From positions 62,001 to 126,000 of the forward strand of contig NZ_PPAW01000023.1 in assembly GCF_002913225.1 (NCBI RefSeq): a stretch of 64,000 bases of DNA, read 5' to 3'. Made by a program: the position numbers and the translations under genes. This document shows, piece after piece, positions 6,914 through 15,915 of this stretch (position 1 is the first letter of the stretch; each line of letters begins with the position of its first letter). The stretch is from Campylobacter concisus. Its GTDB lineage: Bacteria; Campylobacterota; Campylobacteria; Campylobacterales; Campylobacteraceae. The notes below the pieces were generated by a model that had not been told where the DNA came from, made no database searches, and was given only the letters and a program-made list of their open reading frames with translations.

Positions 6914-7900
6914 TTATAAAATTTCTCGCCTTAGCTCATCAGCGCTATTTGGCGAAAGAAGTGCTGGGGCGATGTCAAATACGCTAAATGCGCCACTCTC
7001 ACCACTTTGTGCCAAGCGATATGCCGCACGAGCGTAGGCTACTAGCACACTTGCGGTAAATTCTGGATTTGAGTCAAGTTTTAGCGAAAACTCGATCAAG
7101 TGTTTGTTCTCGCCATGCTCTCCGCTCACTCCGCTTCGCAGTACAAATCCCCCATGTGGGATACCGCCATGCTCTTTTTTAAGCGTCTCCAGATCGATAA
7201 AATGCACGCTTGTGTCGTAGTCAGCAAAATAATTTGGCATCGTTTTTATCTCATGCTCGATGCGTGCCTTATCAGCGCCATCCTCTGCCACTACGTAGCA
7301 ATCACGCAGGTGTTTTTCCCTTGTGGTTAAATTTGGATTTTCCCCAGCGCGAACTCGCTCCAAGGCGCTATCTATGGGCACTGTGTATTGGCGAGCATCC
7401 ACGACGCCCTCGATCCTGCGGATAGCGTCTGAGTGGCCTTGACTCACGCCTTTGCCCCAAAATGTATAGCTGCTGCCATTTTCAAGCACGCTCTCGCCAA
7501 ATAGCCTATTTAGTGAAAATAGCCCTGGGTCCCAGCCAACAGCGATGACACCCACATTGCCACCTTTTTTAGCAGCAGCGTCCACTGCGGCAAAGTGCTC
7601 AGGTATTTTTGCATGCGTGTCAAAGCTATCAACTACGTTAAAATTTTGTGCAAATTCTGGCGTTTGCGTTGGAAGGTCAGTTGCGCTGCCACCACAAAGG
7701 ACTAAAACGTCAAATTTGCCCTTGTGCGATAAAATTTCATCCACGCTAAATACTGGTGCACCACACGTTTTTACTTCGCTTGGACCTCTTCGGCTAAAAA
7801 CGGCCACAAGCTCTAAATCCTTGCTATTTCGCACCGCAAGCTCGACGCCACGACCTAAATTTCCATATCCTAAAACTGCTATTTTTATTTTTTCACTCAT
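6914..7900 (-). CDS. ddh: meso-diaminopimelate D-dehydrogenase
   Basis: NADP-dependent dehydrogenase interconverting tetrahydrodipicolinate plus ammonia and meso-diaminopimelate, a one-step route to lysine and peptidoglycan precursors. The Rossmann motif AVLGYGNLGRGVELAV is at the N-terminus, followed by the family blocks VFSRRGP, VDSFDTHAKIPEHF, GWDPGLFSLNR and KGVSQGHSDAIRRI, which match Ddh closely. The ATG at 7900 follows AAAGGATCAAAA; an upstream in-frame ATG (7933) lacks a ribosome site. Length is 328 residues, normal for Ddh. The enzyme is patchily distributed in bacteria, and its codons look a little more GC-rich than its neighbours, so transfer is possible. It lies 30 bases ahead of metN, an unusual partnership. 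Confidence 0.9.
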   Translation of the reverse strand: MSEKIKIAVLGYGNLGRGVELAVRNSKDLELVAVFSRRGPSEVKTCGAPVFSVDEILSHKGKFDVLVLCGGSATDLPTQTPEFAQNFNVVDSFDTHAKIPEHFAAVDAAAKKGGNVGVIAVGWDPGLFSLNRLFGESVLENGSSYTFWGKGVSQGHSDAIRRIEGVVDARQYTVPIDSALERVRAGENPNLTTREKHLRDCYVVAEDGADKARIEHEIKTMPNYFADYDTSVHFIDLETLKKEHGGIPHGGFVLRSGVSGEHGENKHLIEFSLKLDSNPEFTASVLVAYARAAYRLAQSGESGAFSVFDIAPALLSPNSADELRREIL

Positions 7901-7983
7901 TTTTGATCCTTTAAATTTTAAATTTACATGCAAGATAGTGCAGGGCGATAAATTTCATTTTAATAAGACAATATATTAGCGCC

Positions 7984-8031
7984 AAGGGTAGCGTAGCAAC
8001 TACAAGCTGCCAAAGATAAAACGCCACCCTT
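7984..8031. repeat. imperfect inverted repeat between valS and ddh
   Basis: AAGGGTAGCG (7984-7993) pairs with CGCCACCCTT (8022-8031) at nine of ten positions, with a further partly complementary GTAGC/GCTGC pair inside. It lies just after the valS stop on the minus strand. No clear T-run follows, so it may be a weak terminator or a processing signal separating valS from ddh. Confidence 0.4.
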
Positions 8032-8049
8032 CAACTTTTGCCGCAAAAC

Positions 8050-10671
8050 CTACTCGCCAAGAGCCTTTAGCTCCTCGCATACTTTTTTAAATTTAGCCTC
8101 AGCGCTCTGCAAAGCCTCTTTGTTTGTCTCTATGACCTCTTTTGGTGCGTTTGCCACGAAATTTTGGTTATTTAGCATACCTGAGAGTTTGGCTATCTCT
8201 TTTTCGAGCTTTGTCTTTTGAGACCTTAGCCTTGTGATGATACCACTCATATCAAGCCCTTCAAGCGGGACAAATGCCTCTAAATTTTCGCTCACATCTC
8301 TTATTGAGTTTTCTATTTTTTCATCTACAAAGCCGATCTCTTCGCATTTTGCAAGCAGTTTGATGTACTCTTTTACCTCGTCAAGGTCTATTTTTTCATT
8401 AAATTTAACAAAGGCTTTTGCGATCTTTGAGTTGCCAAGATCGATAGTAGCTTTTGCACGGCGAATAGCTACGATTGCCTCGATAACTAGTTCAAATTTC
8501 TTCTCAACCTCTAAATTTCGCTCTTTTACCTCTGGATAGCTCATCACCATTATTGATTTTGCATTTTCAAGTTGTGCGCCGCTAAGCTCTTGAAATAGAT
8601 ACTCTGAGAGAAACGGCATGAAAGGATTTAGCAGTTTCATAGCCTCTTTAAATATGCTTCCAAGCTCTTTTACGCTCGCTTTATCAGCCTTGCTAAGCTC
8701 GATGCCCCAGTCGCAAAACTCGTCCCAAAGGAATTTATAAAGTGTGTTTGCAGCGTCATTGAAGCGGTAGGCGTCGATGTTTTCACGCACCTCTCTCACG
8801 CACTCGTTAAAGCGGCTATTCATATAAATTCCAAGTTTTGTTTGAAGCTTGATATCCTCTAAATTTGGAAATTTGCTCTCATTTAACATGAGGTATTTGC
8901 TCGCATTATAAAGCTTGTTGGTGAAATTTCTTACCTGCTTCATCTTGGCGTCGCTTAGTTTGATATCGCGTCCTTGAACGGCTAAAAGTGTGAGCGTAAA
9001 GCGCAATATATCGGCACTATACTCATTTATGCTATCAAGTGGGTCGATGACGTTGCCAAGGCTTTTACTCATCTTTCTACCAAACTCATCCTTCACAAGT
9101 GCGTGCAGGTAGATGTCGTCAAATGGTAGCTTGCCAAGGGCGTTTTCACCCTGAAACATCATCCTAGCAACCCAGAAAAATAAAATATCAAAGCCAGTGA
9201 TGAGAAGGTTGTTTGGATAAAACTCGGCTAAATCGCCTTCAAACCACTTTTCATTTTTTAGCTCATTTTCATTGCCCCAGCCAAGCGTGCTAAATGGCCA
9301 AAGACCAGAGCTAAACCACGTATCTAGCACGTCTGGGTCTTGGTGGAAATTTTTACTTTTACACTTTTTGCACTCGCACGGCTCGCCCTCGTCAGCCCAC
9401 ATGTGACCGCACTCGTCGCAGTAAAATACTGGAATTTGATGTCCCCACCAAAGCTGGCGTGAGATACACCAGTCTCTTAGCTCTCTCATCCACGCGTTAA
9501 AGCTGTTTATCCAGTGCGGCGGGTAAAATTTAGCAAGACCCTCTGAGACTTTTTGTATCGCCTCGTCTGCGATCTCTTTTTTGACAAACCACTGCTTTGA
9601 GATGTATGGCTCGACGACGTTTTTGCAGCGGTAGCAGTAGCCTACTTGATTTTCGTAGTCCTCGATTTTCTCGACATTGCCAAGTTTTTCAAGCTCGGCC
9701 ACGACGATATCTCTAGCCTCAAGTCTCTCAAGACCTGCAAATTTATCGCACTTGTCGTTTAAAATGCCCTTTTCGTCAAATACAGTGATAAACTCAAGGT
9801 CGTGCCTTTTGCCAACCTCGTAGTCATTTTGATCGTGCGCAGGCGTGACCTTAACAAGACCTGTTCCAAACTCCATATCAACGTGCTCGTCTGCGATGAT
9901 CTCGATCTCTCTATTTATGATAGGTAACACCACTTTTTTGCCGATTAAATTTTTATAACGCTCGTCGTTTGGATTTACCATCACCGCCGTATCACCGAAA
10001 TATGTTTCAGGCCTGGTGGTCGCAACTACAACAAATTCATTTGGATTGTCTGCAAAGTAGTATCTTAAATGATAAAGCTTGCCCTTATTTTCTTTGTGCT
10101 CGACCTCGATGTCAGAGAGTGCGCCATCGTGCGTACACCAGTTTATCATGTAGTTTTTCTGGACAATTAGCCCTTTGTCGTATAAATTTACAAAGGCTTT
10201 TTTCACAGCTTTTCTTAAGCCCTCATCCATAGTAAATCTCTGGCGTGACCAAGCCGGAGTGATGCCAAGTTTTCGCATCTGATGGACGATCATGCCGCCG
10301 CTTTTTTCTTTCCACTCCCACACTTTTTCTACAAATTCCTCACGTCCAAGCTCTTCTTTTTTGATCCCTTGTGCTAGTAGCTGCTTTTCTACGACGTTTT
10401 GAGTGGCGATACCAGCGTGGTCAAGTCCTGGCTGCCAAAGTGTCTTGTAGCCGTCCATCCTCTTGTAGCGAGTCATGATATCTTGAAGTGTGAAGGTTAG
10501 GGCGTGTCCGATGTGAAGCGAGCCAGTCACGTTTGGAGGTGGCATCATAATGCAAAATTTACGTCCATCTTTTTGGATATCTTTGTTTGCGTCTATCTCG
10601 AAATATCCGCGTTCTTCCCAAATTTTATAAAATTTATCTTCTATCTCTTTTGCATTGTAAAATTCTGCCAC
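8050..10671 (-). CDS. valS: valyl-tRNA synthetase
   Basis: Class I aminoacyl-tRNA synthetase charging tRNA-Val, 873 residues. The HIGH motif is HIGH at 53-56, preceded by PPPNVTGSL, and KMSKS is at residues 533-537 in GRKMSKSLGNVIDP. The editing domain (CP1) has the TTRPETYFGDTAVMV block. Two cysteine pairs in CYRCKNVV and in the CDECGHMW...CECKKCK region look like zinc sites. The C-terminal coiled coil (about residues 800-873, LEKEIAKLSGML) is typical of ValS and absent in IleS and LeuS. The ATG at 10671 follows a weak AGAGGATACAAA ribosome site. It is upstream of ddh on the same strand, but a 149-base gap with an inverted repeat separates them. Confidence 0.97.
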   Translation of the reverse strand: MAEFYNAKEIEDKFYKIWEERGYFEIDANKDIQKDGRKFCIMMPPPNVTGSLHIGHALTFTLQDIMTRYKRMDGYKTLWQPGLDHAGIATQNVVEKQLLAQGIKKEELGREEFVEKVWEWKEKSGGMIVHQMRKLGITPAWSRQRFTMDEGLRKAVKKAFVNLYDKGLIVQKNYMINWCTHDGALSDIEVEHKENKGKLYHLRYYFADNPNEFVVVATTRPETYFGDTAVMVNPNDERYKNLIGKKVVLPIINREIEIIADEHVDMEFGTGLVKVTPAHDQNDYEVGKRHDLEFITVFDEKGILNDKCDKFAGLERLEARDIVVAELEKLGNVEKIEDYENQVGYCYRCKNVVEPYISKQWFVKKEIADEAIQKVSEGLAKFYPPHWINSFNAWMRELRDWCISRQLWWGHQIPVFYCDECGHMWADEGEPCECKKCKSKNFHQDPDVLDTWFSSGLWPFSTLGWGNENELKNEKWFEGDLAEFYPNNLLITGFDILFFWVARMMFQGENALGKLPFDDIYLHALVKDEFGRKMSKSLGNVIDPLDSINEYSADILRFTLTLLAVQGRDIKLSDAKMKQVRNFTNKLYNASKYLMLNESKFPNLEDIKLQTKLGIYMNSRFNECVREVRENIDAYRFNDAANTLYKFLWDEFCDWGIELSKADKASVKELGSIFKEAMKLLNPFMPFLSEYLFQELSGAQLENAKSIMVMSYPEVKERNLEVEKKFELVIEAIVAIRRAKATIDLGNSKIAKAFVKFNEKIDLDEVKEYIKLLAKCEEIGFVDEKIENSIRDVSENLEAFVPLEGLDMSGIITRLRSQKTKLEKEIAKLSGMLNNQNFVANAPKEVIETNKEALQSAEAKFKKVCEELKALGE

Positions 10672-10759
10672 TTTTGTATCCTCTTTCGTTTAAAAAATGC
10701 TTAATGTTATCTAAAATTTGTTTAAAAAAATCTTTGCAAAAGTGGGGAAATATGGGCTT

Positions 10760-10777
10760 GGGGCGATTAAACGCCCC
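10760..10777. terminator. GC-rich hairpin after the alpha-2-macroglobulin gene
   Basis: GGGGCG / CGCCCC, a 6-bp perfect stem with loop ATTAAA, lies 13 bases beyond the stop of the minus-strand gene at 10791. It lacks a good T-run on either strand, so it may be a partial terminator for the pbpC operon just ahead of valS. Confidence 0.45.
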
Positions 10778-10790
10778 GGAGTTTAAATAG

Positions 10791-13700
10791 CTATTTAACG
10801 TTAAAGCTTCTTTGAGCTAGGTCGTAGTCGTTTTGTCTTTCGTTGTACATATTTTCAGTTGTGACTGCACCAAGAGAACATTTTCCGCCAAGTCTTACAC
10901 GATAAGGCGTATAAAGCACGGCATCTTTTTCGTCGCTACTTAGCGTGTAAAAGCTTAGCACGCGGTCATCTTTTATGCTTTTATACTCAACTTGCAAGCT
11001 GTTTTTTAAGCTCTTGCTAAAGTTGCTTAAATTTTCATTTATCGGCTCAAAGCAACTGCTTACGATCTCGTTTATAACGCCGTTTTTAACCATTGTTTTT
11101 GAGTTTATCACCACTTTTGAGTAGATGACGTCATTTACTTTTAGGCTGTTAATATCTAACTCTTTGCCTTTTTCATCGACAAAAACGCGGTAGATATCAA
11201 GCTCTTTTGGCTCGATCTTATGCCTAATATCAAGCGGCAAGTAAGCGTAGCTTAATATAGTTGCGTAAAGCTTGTTTGAGCCTAGTGGAGCGATGCTAAA
11301 TTCGCCATTTTTTGTAGTAAATGACGTGCTTAAAAGACCGTCAAATTCTTTACTTTCGCCGTTGTAGCTAAGCTTAAATTTATTATTTTTCTCGCCGTTA
11401 TCTTTGCCAAAGTATGCATTTAGCGCTCTTAGCGTAAATGCACGCTCCTGCGTTGAGCTTAGCTCATTTAAATTTACTATCAAGAAATTTGCAAGGTCGT
11501 CTGAGTAGTCGTTTTTCTCAAAGTATTTTGCGTGCAAGTATAAGATAAAGGCGTTATCTCTTACTTTTGAGCTAAAATCAGATGGATTTTCTTCGCTTGT
11601 TTTAGCATTTTTGATATCTTTTAGCGCGACCTTTGCCTCGTCATTTAGGCCATTTAGCTTTAGAGCTGCTGCCATTAGGTATTTACTTAGTGCTGTTTTA
11701 TTGTAGGCTTTGTCGTCGTAAATTTTATTTAAGATTGACCTATCAGCCATATTTGCACGTGAGCTTACATAAAGGGCGTAAAGTGTCTCAAGGTCGTTGT
11801 TTGTGTATTTTAAGAGAGAGTTTAGCGCATTTTGTTTGACGCCTTTGCTTACCTCATATCCAGCCTCGCTAAGATCAAGTAAAACATCAGTTGCAAAGAT
11901 GCTTGCAAATGCATTTGTCTCGCCTAGATCGCTCCAGTAGCCAAAGCTGCCGTCTGGTTTTTGCATCTTAACTAGCTCATCTATGCCACTAACGATAAAT
12001 CTCTTTTGGTCGCCCTTTTCAAGCTCATCTTTTGGTTTTAAATTTAAAAGCGCAAGCAGTCTTGAGCTCCTTTGCTCCGCACATCCATAAGGATACTCTA
12101 CTAAATTCTTTGAAGCTGCCAAAAGCACGCTTGAGACCGAGCTTGACGCATCAACGCTCACATCGTGATAGCCTTTTGGAAGCGAAATTTTACTCTCTTT
12201 GTCAAAGACACTGCTCTTTGCGTAGGTGCTGATCGTATAAGGGCTAACGACATCTAGTAAATTTTGAAGCGTTTTTGAGCTATTTTTGTCGCTTACTGTT
12301 ATATTGTATTCGCCAGCACCTGTTTCAAGGGCTGAAATTTTAAGCACAAACGCCTTGTTTTCAAGCGGCTTTAGGTTGGCTTTTTCTTGCGTTTTGATGT
12401 TTAAATTTTTACTTGTTACTATGTTTATAGTAAGGTTTTTGTCGGCATTTGTTGTATTTATAAGCCTTAAATTTGCGCTTAATTCATCGCCTTTTAAAAG
12501 ATAAACTAAAGCGCTTGGCTTAATGATCACATCATCTTTTACTTTTATCTCGCTATTTACGGCGTTCATTGCAGTTGTGTCATTTGCCACAGCATCTACT
12601 CTAATGGCGCCGTTAAAGCCATTTGGCGTTTTAAATTCGTATGAAATTTCGCCTTTGTCGTTCGCTTGAAGGCTCACTAAATTAGCATAAGTTTTTACAT
12701 TTTTGCTATCAACTGGGCTTGCATGCTTTGCCATTTTTGCCGCCACAGCCATCGCCGCAGCATCACCGCCAAAGCTTAGCGTTTTGCCCTCGACCTTGTA
12801 GTTTGTAAGCATATTATAGATGTCGTAGTCAAAGACGCCATCAGGTAAAATTTTGTCAAAAAACTTAAGCGGATCGGCTGGTTTTTGCGATGTGATATCA
12901 AGCACGCCAACATCTGTGATAAATAAATTTACGTAAGCTTTTGGCTTTGTTTTTAGTGAAATTTTGATATTTTCATCGCTCTTTGCACTTTTTGGCGCTT
13001 CTAGGCTAAGCTCTATCTTTCTTGAAGATTTATCACCATTTGCATAGACCTTGCCGTAGGTTCTAAACGGAGTTAGTCCAGCGTCAGTCATGCGGTAGAT
13101 ATTTGCGCTCACATAAAGGCCGTTAAAGTCAAAGTCGAGCTTAAATTTAACGTTTGCTGAGTTGTTTTTGATCTTGACGACCTTGTAGGCTTTGACACCT
13201 GCATCTTCAAGCGTGACAAGTGCGATGCCTTCTTTTATGGCTGAGCTTATGTCTGCGCTTAGCTCGTCGCCTTTTTTATAAACGCTTTTGTTTAGTTTTA
13301 TCTGAGACTTGCTAAGCTCTTTTGTAGGGGCTAGGGTTGAGTAGTTGTAGCCGCTCACGTCCATATCAAGGCTCGTGCTCGCACCACTTACTAAATTTGT
13401 AGCAGTGATGACGTATGAGCCACTTTGCGTAAATTTATAGCTAAACTCGCCACTATTTTTATAAAAACTATCCACATCTTCAAGTGTTTGGATCCATTTT
13501 ATATAGCCGTTTGCGTCCCTTTGATACTGCCATGAGACACGTTTTATATCAAATTTCAAATTTGACTTCACTGCCTTTTGGCTTGGCATATCAATAACTA
13601 CTGTTCTTATCTTTACATCTTCGTTTGGATCAGCAAATGCCGTGCTAGCAGCGATGCCAACCATATCTTTGTAAGGATAGAGCGTAAAGCTTTTAGCGTC

Positions 13701-15914
13701 ACTTACGTTTTTGCCATCGTCATTTACGTTGAAATTTATGACACCTTTTATTATTGATGGTGCGTTTTTGGTGTTAAAGCTAAGATCTATCATTTGGCTT
13801 GATTTGCCATCTTTTGAAAGAGTTAGATCATTTTCTATGCTTGGATAGGCAGCCGCTTTTAGGGTGTCATTTTTAAATTTATACTCTTTAAATTCGCTAT
13901 TTTTATACTCATCATCAAAGAAACTAACCTGCATACTGCCAGCTAAGTCGCTAGCTGCTCCGCCAAAGAGATAACTACTTGTTAAATTTACCTTTACTAG
14001 CTCGTTTGCAAAGAATTTATCCGCGTCTATGGCTATGTCATTTTTTATCTTGTTTGGCACGAAGCTCTCGACGTAAAATGGCACACTCGCTATCACTTTG
14101 CTAGCGTAGATTATCTGCATGTTAAATCTACCGCTTAGATCGCTTAAAATTTCTTTTTCAAAATTTATCATGCCAACATCATTTGTATTTTGCGTGATCT
14201 GGGCGCTACTTTTGCCTTGCGGATCGATAAATTTGATCTTAACTGGCATATTTTTAAGCGGGTTAAAGTCCCTATCTCTTAGATAAATTGCTCCTTTTAA
14301 GCTCTCGTTTGGTCTTATGATATTTGAGGCAAAATGCGTGTAAGCATCGATGCTCTCGCTTGGATTTTGACTGATGAGCTTTGCCTCATTTAGCGCTTCG
14401 CTATCTTTTATGATGAGGAAATTTTGCTCCTTGCCAAGTGAGACGACGACTGATGAGATCTCTTTGTAAATATCTTTTTTGTTAAATTTAAAGACGCCAA
14501 CATCATTTGTCGCGCCAACTGCGATCTCTTCGTTTCTTTTGCCATAAATTTTTACATTTGCGTTTGGCAGCATTGTGTTTTCGCCAAGGCGGTTTGCAAA
14601 GACGAAAATTTCGTCCTTACCAAGCTTTGCATTTATGGCGATGTCGCTTAGATAGACGACCTTTGAGACGCTCTTATCTTTGCCGTAGTTTAAGCTTATC
14701 TTATAAACTCCGTCTCCTGCTCCTGCAAAGTCAAGCTTGATCTTGTTTAGTGAAATTTCGTTTAATGCACCTTCTAGCTTGTAGCTTTTGCTTGCTACTT
14801 TTGAGCTAAAATTGCTTAGATCTTCGCTATTGTCGTTGAAATTTAAAAAGTATCTAAAATTTTGATCGCTTAACTTTTCAACGCTCACATTTAGCTCAGG
14901 TAAATTTGCACTTCTAATGCCGATCTCGCCCACACTTGAGATATATGGCTCTTCGTTTGTGAAATTTGCAAATGGAGTGAAGTTGCTAGCGACCACCTCG
15001 TAGGTTTTGGCCTCTCTTACGACATTTCTATCGTCTCCAAAGCCTGGCTTTATCGTGATCTCGTAGCTATTTTGCGGTTTAAACTCATCGCTTGTGATAT
15101 CGATGTAATAATCATACCCCTCAAGCTCAGAATTTGGCGCGCCATTTTCATCGTCATTTTTATATGCCACGTCGCTTATACTAAAGCTTTTTACGCCTTT
15201 TATCTTTATAAATTTCTTTAGATTATTATCATCGCTTAGCCACTCTTTTAGATAAATTCTAAAAGCTAAGATGCCATTATCAAGGCTTGTCGGATAGATT
15301 TTAGCTATCTCAAAGCTTTTAGCTTCGGCATTTATATTTACGCTCTCACTGCTTGCTTGCTCACTAAATTTCACCACGCCATCGCCTGCAAGCTTAGCGC
15401 CAAATTTACTCTCAAAATTTTCTCCAAACTCAAAAACAGGTTCGCTTATATTTTTATCAAGATCAAGCTCAAAGCTGTTTTGAGAGAGCTGCAAGGCATT
15501 AAAGCTTGCACCTTTTACGGCTATTTTTTTTACAAGCTCTTCACTAACTTCGTCATTAAATTTAAGGATAAATTTGCTATCAGTGAGCTTTTCTATCTTC
15601 TCAAGCGCAAATTCTTTCGTCTCAAAGCTAGCGCTGCTGCCATTTTCTAGCTTACAGCTATACTCTACGCCTGCGTGCATATCTTTTGTAAAGAGCGTAA
15701 GGCTTTGAGCGTTAAATTTCACCGTGCCACTTAGCGCTGGCTCACATGAGATGAGTTTTTTCTCGCTTAGCGTGTCTATGAGATTTTTGCTAACATCATC
15801 TTCTAGTCCAAATTCCACGCTTAAAGGCGACTTTACCTCGACATTGCCATTTAGGCTTAAAGCATATAAATTTACTGCTCCTAAAAGTGCTAGAAGTAGC
15901 GCTTTTTGCTGCAT
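10791..15914 (-). CDS. bacterial alpha-2-macroglobulin family protein
   Basis: Very large (1707 residues) periplasmic protein of the bacterial alpha-2-macroglobulin family (YfhM type). These trap attacking proteases and are usually encoded next to pbpC. A cleavable signal (KALLLALLGAVNLYALS) is followed by many MG-type beta domains. The reactive thioester YPYGCAEQ is intact, with Cys1278. The surrounding thioester domain (GIDELVKMQKPDGSFGYW) is alpha-helical as expected. E. coli YfhM is a lipoprotein, but there is no N-terminal lipobox here, so this one is probably soluble in the periplasm. The ATG follows AAGGAGATAAA, part of it inside the pbpC end. The proposed role is defence of the cell wall machinery against host or rival proteases. 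Confidence 0.93.
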   Translation of the reverse strand: MQQKALLLALLGAVNLYALSLNGNVEVKSPLSVEFGLEDDVSKNLIDTLSEKKLISCEPALSGTVKFNAQSLTLFTKDMHAGVEYSCKLENGSSASFETKEFALEKIEKLTDSKFILKFNDEVSEELVKKIAVKGASFNALQLSQNSFELDLDKNISEPVFEFGENFESKFGAKLAGDGVVKFSEQASSESVNINAEAKSFEIAKIYPTSLDNGILAFRIYLKEWLSDDNNLKKFIKIKGVKSFSISDVAYKNDDENGAPNSELEGYDYYIDITSDEFKPQNSYEITIKPGFGDDRNVVREAKTYEVVASNFTPFANFTNEEPYISSVGEIGIRSANLPELNVSVEKLSDQNFRYFLNFNDNSEDLSNFSSKVASKSYKLEGALNEISLNKIKLDFAGAGDGVYKISLNYGKDKSVSKVVYLSDIAINAKLGKDEIFVFANRLGENTMLPNANVKIYGKRNEEIAVGATNDVGVFKFNKKDIYKEISSVVVSLGKEQNFLIIKDSEALNEAKLISQNPSESIDAYTHFASNIIRPNESLKGAIYLRDRDFNPLKNMPVKIKFIDPQGKSSAQITQNTNDVGMINFEKEILSDLSGRFNMQIIYASKVIASVPFYVESFVPNKIKNDIAIDADKFFANELVKVNLTSSYLFGGAASDLAGSMQVSFFDDEYKNSEFKEYKFKNDTLKAAAYPSIENDLTLSKDGKSSQMIDLSFNTKNAPSIIKGVINFNVNDDGKNVSDAKSFTLYPYKDMVGIAASTAFADPNEDVKIRTVVIDMPSQKAVKSNLKFDIKRVSWQYQRDANGYIKWIQTLEDVDSFYKNSGEFSYKFTQSGSYVITATNLVSGASTSLDMDVSGYNYSTLAPTKELSKSQIKLNKSVYKKGDELSADISSAIKEGIALVTLEDAGVKAYKVVKIKNNSANVKFKLDFDFNGLYVSANIYRMTDAGLTPFRTYGKVYANGDKSSRKIELSLEAPKSAKSDENIKISLKTKPKAYVNLFITDVGVLDITSQKPADPLKFFDKILPDGVFDYDIYNMLTNYKVEGKTLSFGGDAAAMAVAAKMAKHASPVDSKNVKTYANLVSLQANDKGEISYEFKTPNGFNGAIRVDAVANDTTAMNAVNSEIKVKDDVIIKPSALVYLLKGDELSANLRLINTTNADKNLTINIVTSKNLNIKTQEKANLKPLENKAFVLKISALETGAGEYNITVSDKNSSKTLQNLLDVVSPYTISTYAKSSVFDKESKISLPKGYHDVSVDASSSVSSVLLAASKNLVEYPYGCAEQRSSRLLALLNLKPKDELEKGDQKRFIVSGIDELVKMQKPDGSFGYWSDLGETNAFASIFATDVLLDLSEAGYEVSKGVKQNALNSLLKYTNNDLETLYALYVSSRANMADRSILNKIYDDKAYNKTALSKYLMAAALKLNGLNDEAKVALKDIKNAKTSEENPSDFSSKVRDNAFILYLHAKYFEKNDYSDDLANFLIVNLNELSSTQERAFTLRALNAYFGKDNGEKNNKFKLSYNGESKEFDGLLSTSFTTKNGEFSIAPLGSNKLYATILSYAYLPLDIRHKIEPKELDIYRVFVDEKGKELDINSLKVNDVIYSKVVINSKTMVKNGVINEIVSSCFEPINENLSNFSKSLKNSLQVEYKSIKDDRVLSFYTLSSDEKDAVLYTPYRVRLGGKCSLGAVTTENMYNERQNDYDLAQRSFNVK

Positions 15915-15915
15915 T

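Noticed and set aside
14507-14740. Plus-strand open frames inside the alpha-2-macroglobulin gene
   Set aside because: They are frames antisense to a long, well-supported coding gene, with no start signals.
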